In this document: in pieces, positions 52,716-54,145 of the stretch
Position numbering within the stretch: position 1 is the stretch's first letter
Layout: each line of letters opens with the position of its first letter
Assembly (NCBI GenBank): GCA_049792815.1
Contig: JBARBG010000139.1
Coordinates: 1 to 54,145, forward strand
Length of the DNA stretch: 54,145 nt
Direction of reading: 5' to 3'
Source of the DNA: DAIDKA01 sp049792815
GTDB lineage: Bacteria; Pseudomonadota; Gammaproteobacteria; Steroidobacterales; Steroidobacteraceae
The notes under the pieces: model-generated
Seen by the model: only the letters and a program-made list of their open reading frames with translations
Told to the model about the DNA's origin: nothing
Database searches by the model: none
Position numbers and translations under genes: made by a program

Positions 52716-53654
52716 TCAGAACGGAATGGTGGCCAGCTGCAGGCTGCGGTAGGCGTAGTCCAGGAACTGCGCAGGATCGCCGTATTGCGCTTCGTAGTCC
52801 TTCAGGGGACGCTCGGCGACGATGTCGTTGGGGCCAAAGCCCTTGTTGAAATCGATGAAGAACTGCTTGAACAGCGCCCAGTACATGTCCTTTTGCTTGA
52901 GGAGGTCGGCACCGGTCAGCGTCGGGCCGTTCGCCGGGATGATGATGGTATCGGCCTTGGCGACCTGGGCCAGGATCTCGTAGGAGCGCACGAAGCCGTG
53001 CATGAAGGCGCCGTTGAGGTAGTCCATCACCGGCCAGTGATCGGCGGCGACCGGCCCGCCGGCGACAATCACATTGCGCTTCGGGAAATGGATGAACAGA
53101 TCGCCATTGGTGTGGGCCGCCGGCAGGTAGCGGTAATCGACCTGCTCGCCCGCAAACATCAGCGTTCCGGTGTTGTACGTGGTCAGGGTTGGAATCGCCT
53201 TCAGGGGCAACGGGCCATAATAGCCCTCGTATAGCGCCGATCGTTCCTTGCGCCCCAGGGCCAGGCGCGAAACCTGATGCGAGATGATGCTGCCGCCGGC
53301 CTTGCCCACGGCCTCATTGGAGCCGGTCTGCTCGGGGTGCCAATGGGTATTGATGAGGGTCTGGACGCGGCGGGTCTTGAGGTTCTCAGCGACCGCCTTG
53401 AGCAGCACGGCGGAATTCATCGCCAGGCCGCCATCCACCAGCAGGGCGCCGTCCGGGCCCGCCAGCCCCACGACATTGCAGCCGCTGCCGGCGAACACCG
53501 CCAGGCCACTCACGTCCTTGACGCTGATGTCACGGGCGCTGACGCTGCGGTCCGGCGCGGTGGCGGCAGCCAGCCCCGGCACCGCGCCCAGCAGGGAGGC
53601 AGCAGAAAGAGCCTGCGCTCCGCTGCGCAGGAACAGGCGACGAGAGATGGGCAT
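52716..53654 (-). CDS. Exported MBL-fold metallohydrolase-like protein with altered metal motif
   Basis: This 312-residue protein has a twin-Arg signal (ISRRLFLRSG). The metallo-beta-lactamase fold is clear: LLVDGGLAMN, then NTHWHPEQTGSNEAVG at residues 102-117. The usual H-x-H-x-D-H is here H104-x-H106-x-E108-Q109, so the second metal site has Glu and Gln in place of Asp and His. Further ligands in PAAHTNGD remain, while the later GD is GGPVA. It may bind one metal or none. Its start follows the ankyrin gene stop directly (TAA-ATG). Confidence 0.82.
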   Translation of the reverse strand: MPISRRLFLRSGAQALSAASLLGAVPGLAAATAPDRSVSARDISVKDVSGLAVFAGSGCNVVGLAGPDGALLVDGGLAMNSAVLLKAVAENLKTRRVQTLINTHWHPEQTGSNEAVGKAGGSIISHQVSRLALGRKERSALYEGYYGPLPLKAIPTLTTYNTGTLMFAGEQVDYRYLPAAHTNGDLFIHFPKRNVIVAGGPVAADHWPVMDYLNGAFMHGFVRSYEILAQVAKADTIIIPANGPTLTGADLLKQKDMYWALFKQFFIDFNKGFGPNDIVAERPLKDYEAQYGDPAQFLDYAYRSLQLATIPF

Positions 53655-54145
53655 TTAGGGTCCTACTGGGTCTACCGGCCAGATGACGGAGTCGTAGACC
53701 ACCGTGGCAATCGGTGGGCTCTGGGGCAGCCATTCCGGTGTCTTGGCCAGCTCCACATTGCCGCCCGCCGCGCGCAGCATGTCCGCAAGATCCCTGCGCG
53801 GCCGCGTCGGCATCTGCAGGAAGGGCACAAAGCCGCGCCCCATCGCATAGTCGAGTGCGGTCAGACCGTCCTCGTCCTTGGCGTTGACATTGATGCCGAG
53901 TTTGATCAGACCCGCGATGACGTCCCGGTTGCCGGTGCGCACGGCGTAGTGCAGCGCCGAGCCGCCGCGCGTGCGCTGCAGGAAGTGGCGCTTCGCCATC
54001 AGGTTCACATCGGCGCCGGACTGTGCCAGCAGGTCGATCAACTCGACCGTCGGATTGTGGGTCGGAACCATTTTATCGGCGGGGCCGGCGCCGGCAGCAG
54101 GCGCACCGGGGGCCGCGCCGGCCGCAGCTGCGCCAGGCGCAGCAC
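53655..54145 (-). CDS. Ankyrin-repeat protein, C-terminal part (5' end outside window)
   Basis: The frame is open to the window edge, so the N terminus is missing. An Ala/Gly/Pro-rich linker (54072-54145) leads into ankyrin repeats: NPTVELIDLLAQSGADVNLMAKRHF, GGSALHYAVRTGNRDVIAGLIKLGINVNAKDEDGLTALDYAMGRG and a last partial repeat. The ATG at 54071 is internal to this frame and need not be the start. It is directly followed by the MBL-fold gene (no spacer), so the two form one operon. Confidence 0.8.
   Translation of the reverse strand, partial: AAPGAAAAGAAPGAPAAGAGPADKMVPTHNPTVELIDLLAQSGADVNLMAKRHFLQRTRGGSALHYAVRTGNRDVIAGLIKLGINVNAKDEDGLTALDYAMGRGFVPFLQMPTRPRRDLADMLRAAGGNVELAKTPEWLPQSPPIATVVYDSVIWPVDPVGP

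Overview
The window comes from a GC-rich proteobacterium, most likely a gammaproteobacterium. The best evidence is the minus-strand core order pncC-like gene / recA / recX / alaS / csrA / tRNA-Ser(GCT) at 43.2-50.6 kb, which is the classic gammaproteobacterial arrangement. The species cannot be named from the sequence alone.

Layout. 0-8 kb: the C-terminal end of a LytTR response regulator, a secreted SnoaL-like protein, then an RDD-SpoIIM pair facing a tightly overlapped minus-strand operon (membrane protein, DUF4129, DUF4350, MoxR ATPase, DUF58). 8-18.6 kb: secreted hydrolase, DUF8021 and beta-propeller proteins, then a set that looks like the accessory parts of a quinoprotein alcohol-oxidation pathway: ExaC-like aldehyde dehydrogenase, DUF779, a tri-haem cytochrome c, a NarL-type two-component system and a lone pqqC. 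No quinoprotein dehydrogenase and no other pqq gene is in view. 18.7-26.2 kb: redox and detoxification genes (FAD monooxygenase, WrbA, GST, SDR), a frameshifted SnoaL-like pseudogene, an outer-membrane-like protein and an M3 peptidase.

26.4-41 kb is the most interesting part. It is a stress or persistence block: two Crp-type regulators flanking a small membrane protein, a GH130 / GT4 pair, lmo0937-like, SYLF and DUF1003 envelope proteins, a soluble histidine kinase divergent from a kaiC-kaiB-crp operon, a secreted protein with seven W-x-C repeats, and groES-groEL. Four intergenic regions in this block carry a 14-bp palindrome of the form GTRCG-N4-CGYAC with Crp-like geometry. This suggests a local regulon linking a KaiA-less Kai clock or timer with three paralogous Crp-family regulators and envelope or stress functions.

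41-43.2 kb: a small island between an intact tRNA-Ser gene and a 25-nt near-perfect copy of that gene's 3' end, which starts 4 nt after the groEL stop. It carries a Phd-type antitoxin, a PemK-like toxin and one unknown gene, but no integrase. 43.4-50.6 kb is core genome, with a sugar kinase and sugar transporter pair placed between recA and the pncC-like gene. 50.8-54.1 kb holds an exported bicovalent-FAD oxidase, an exported metallo-beta-lactamase-fold protein with an altered metal motif, and the end of an ankyrin-repeat protein cut by the window edge.
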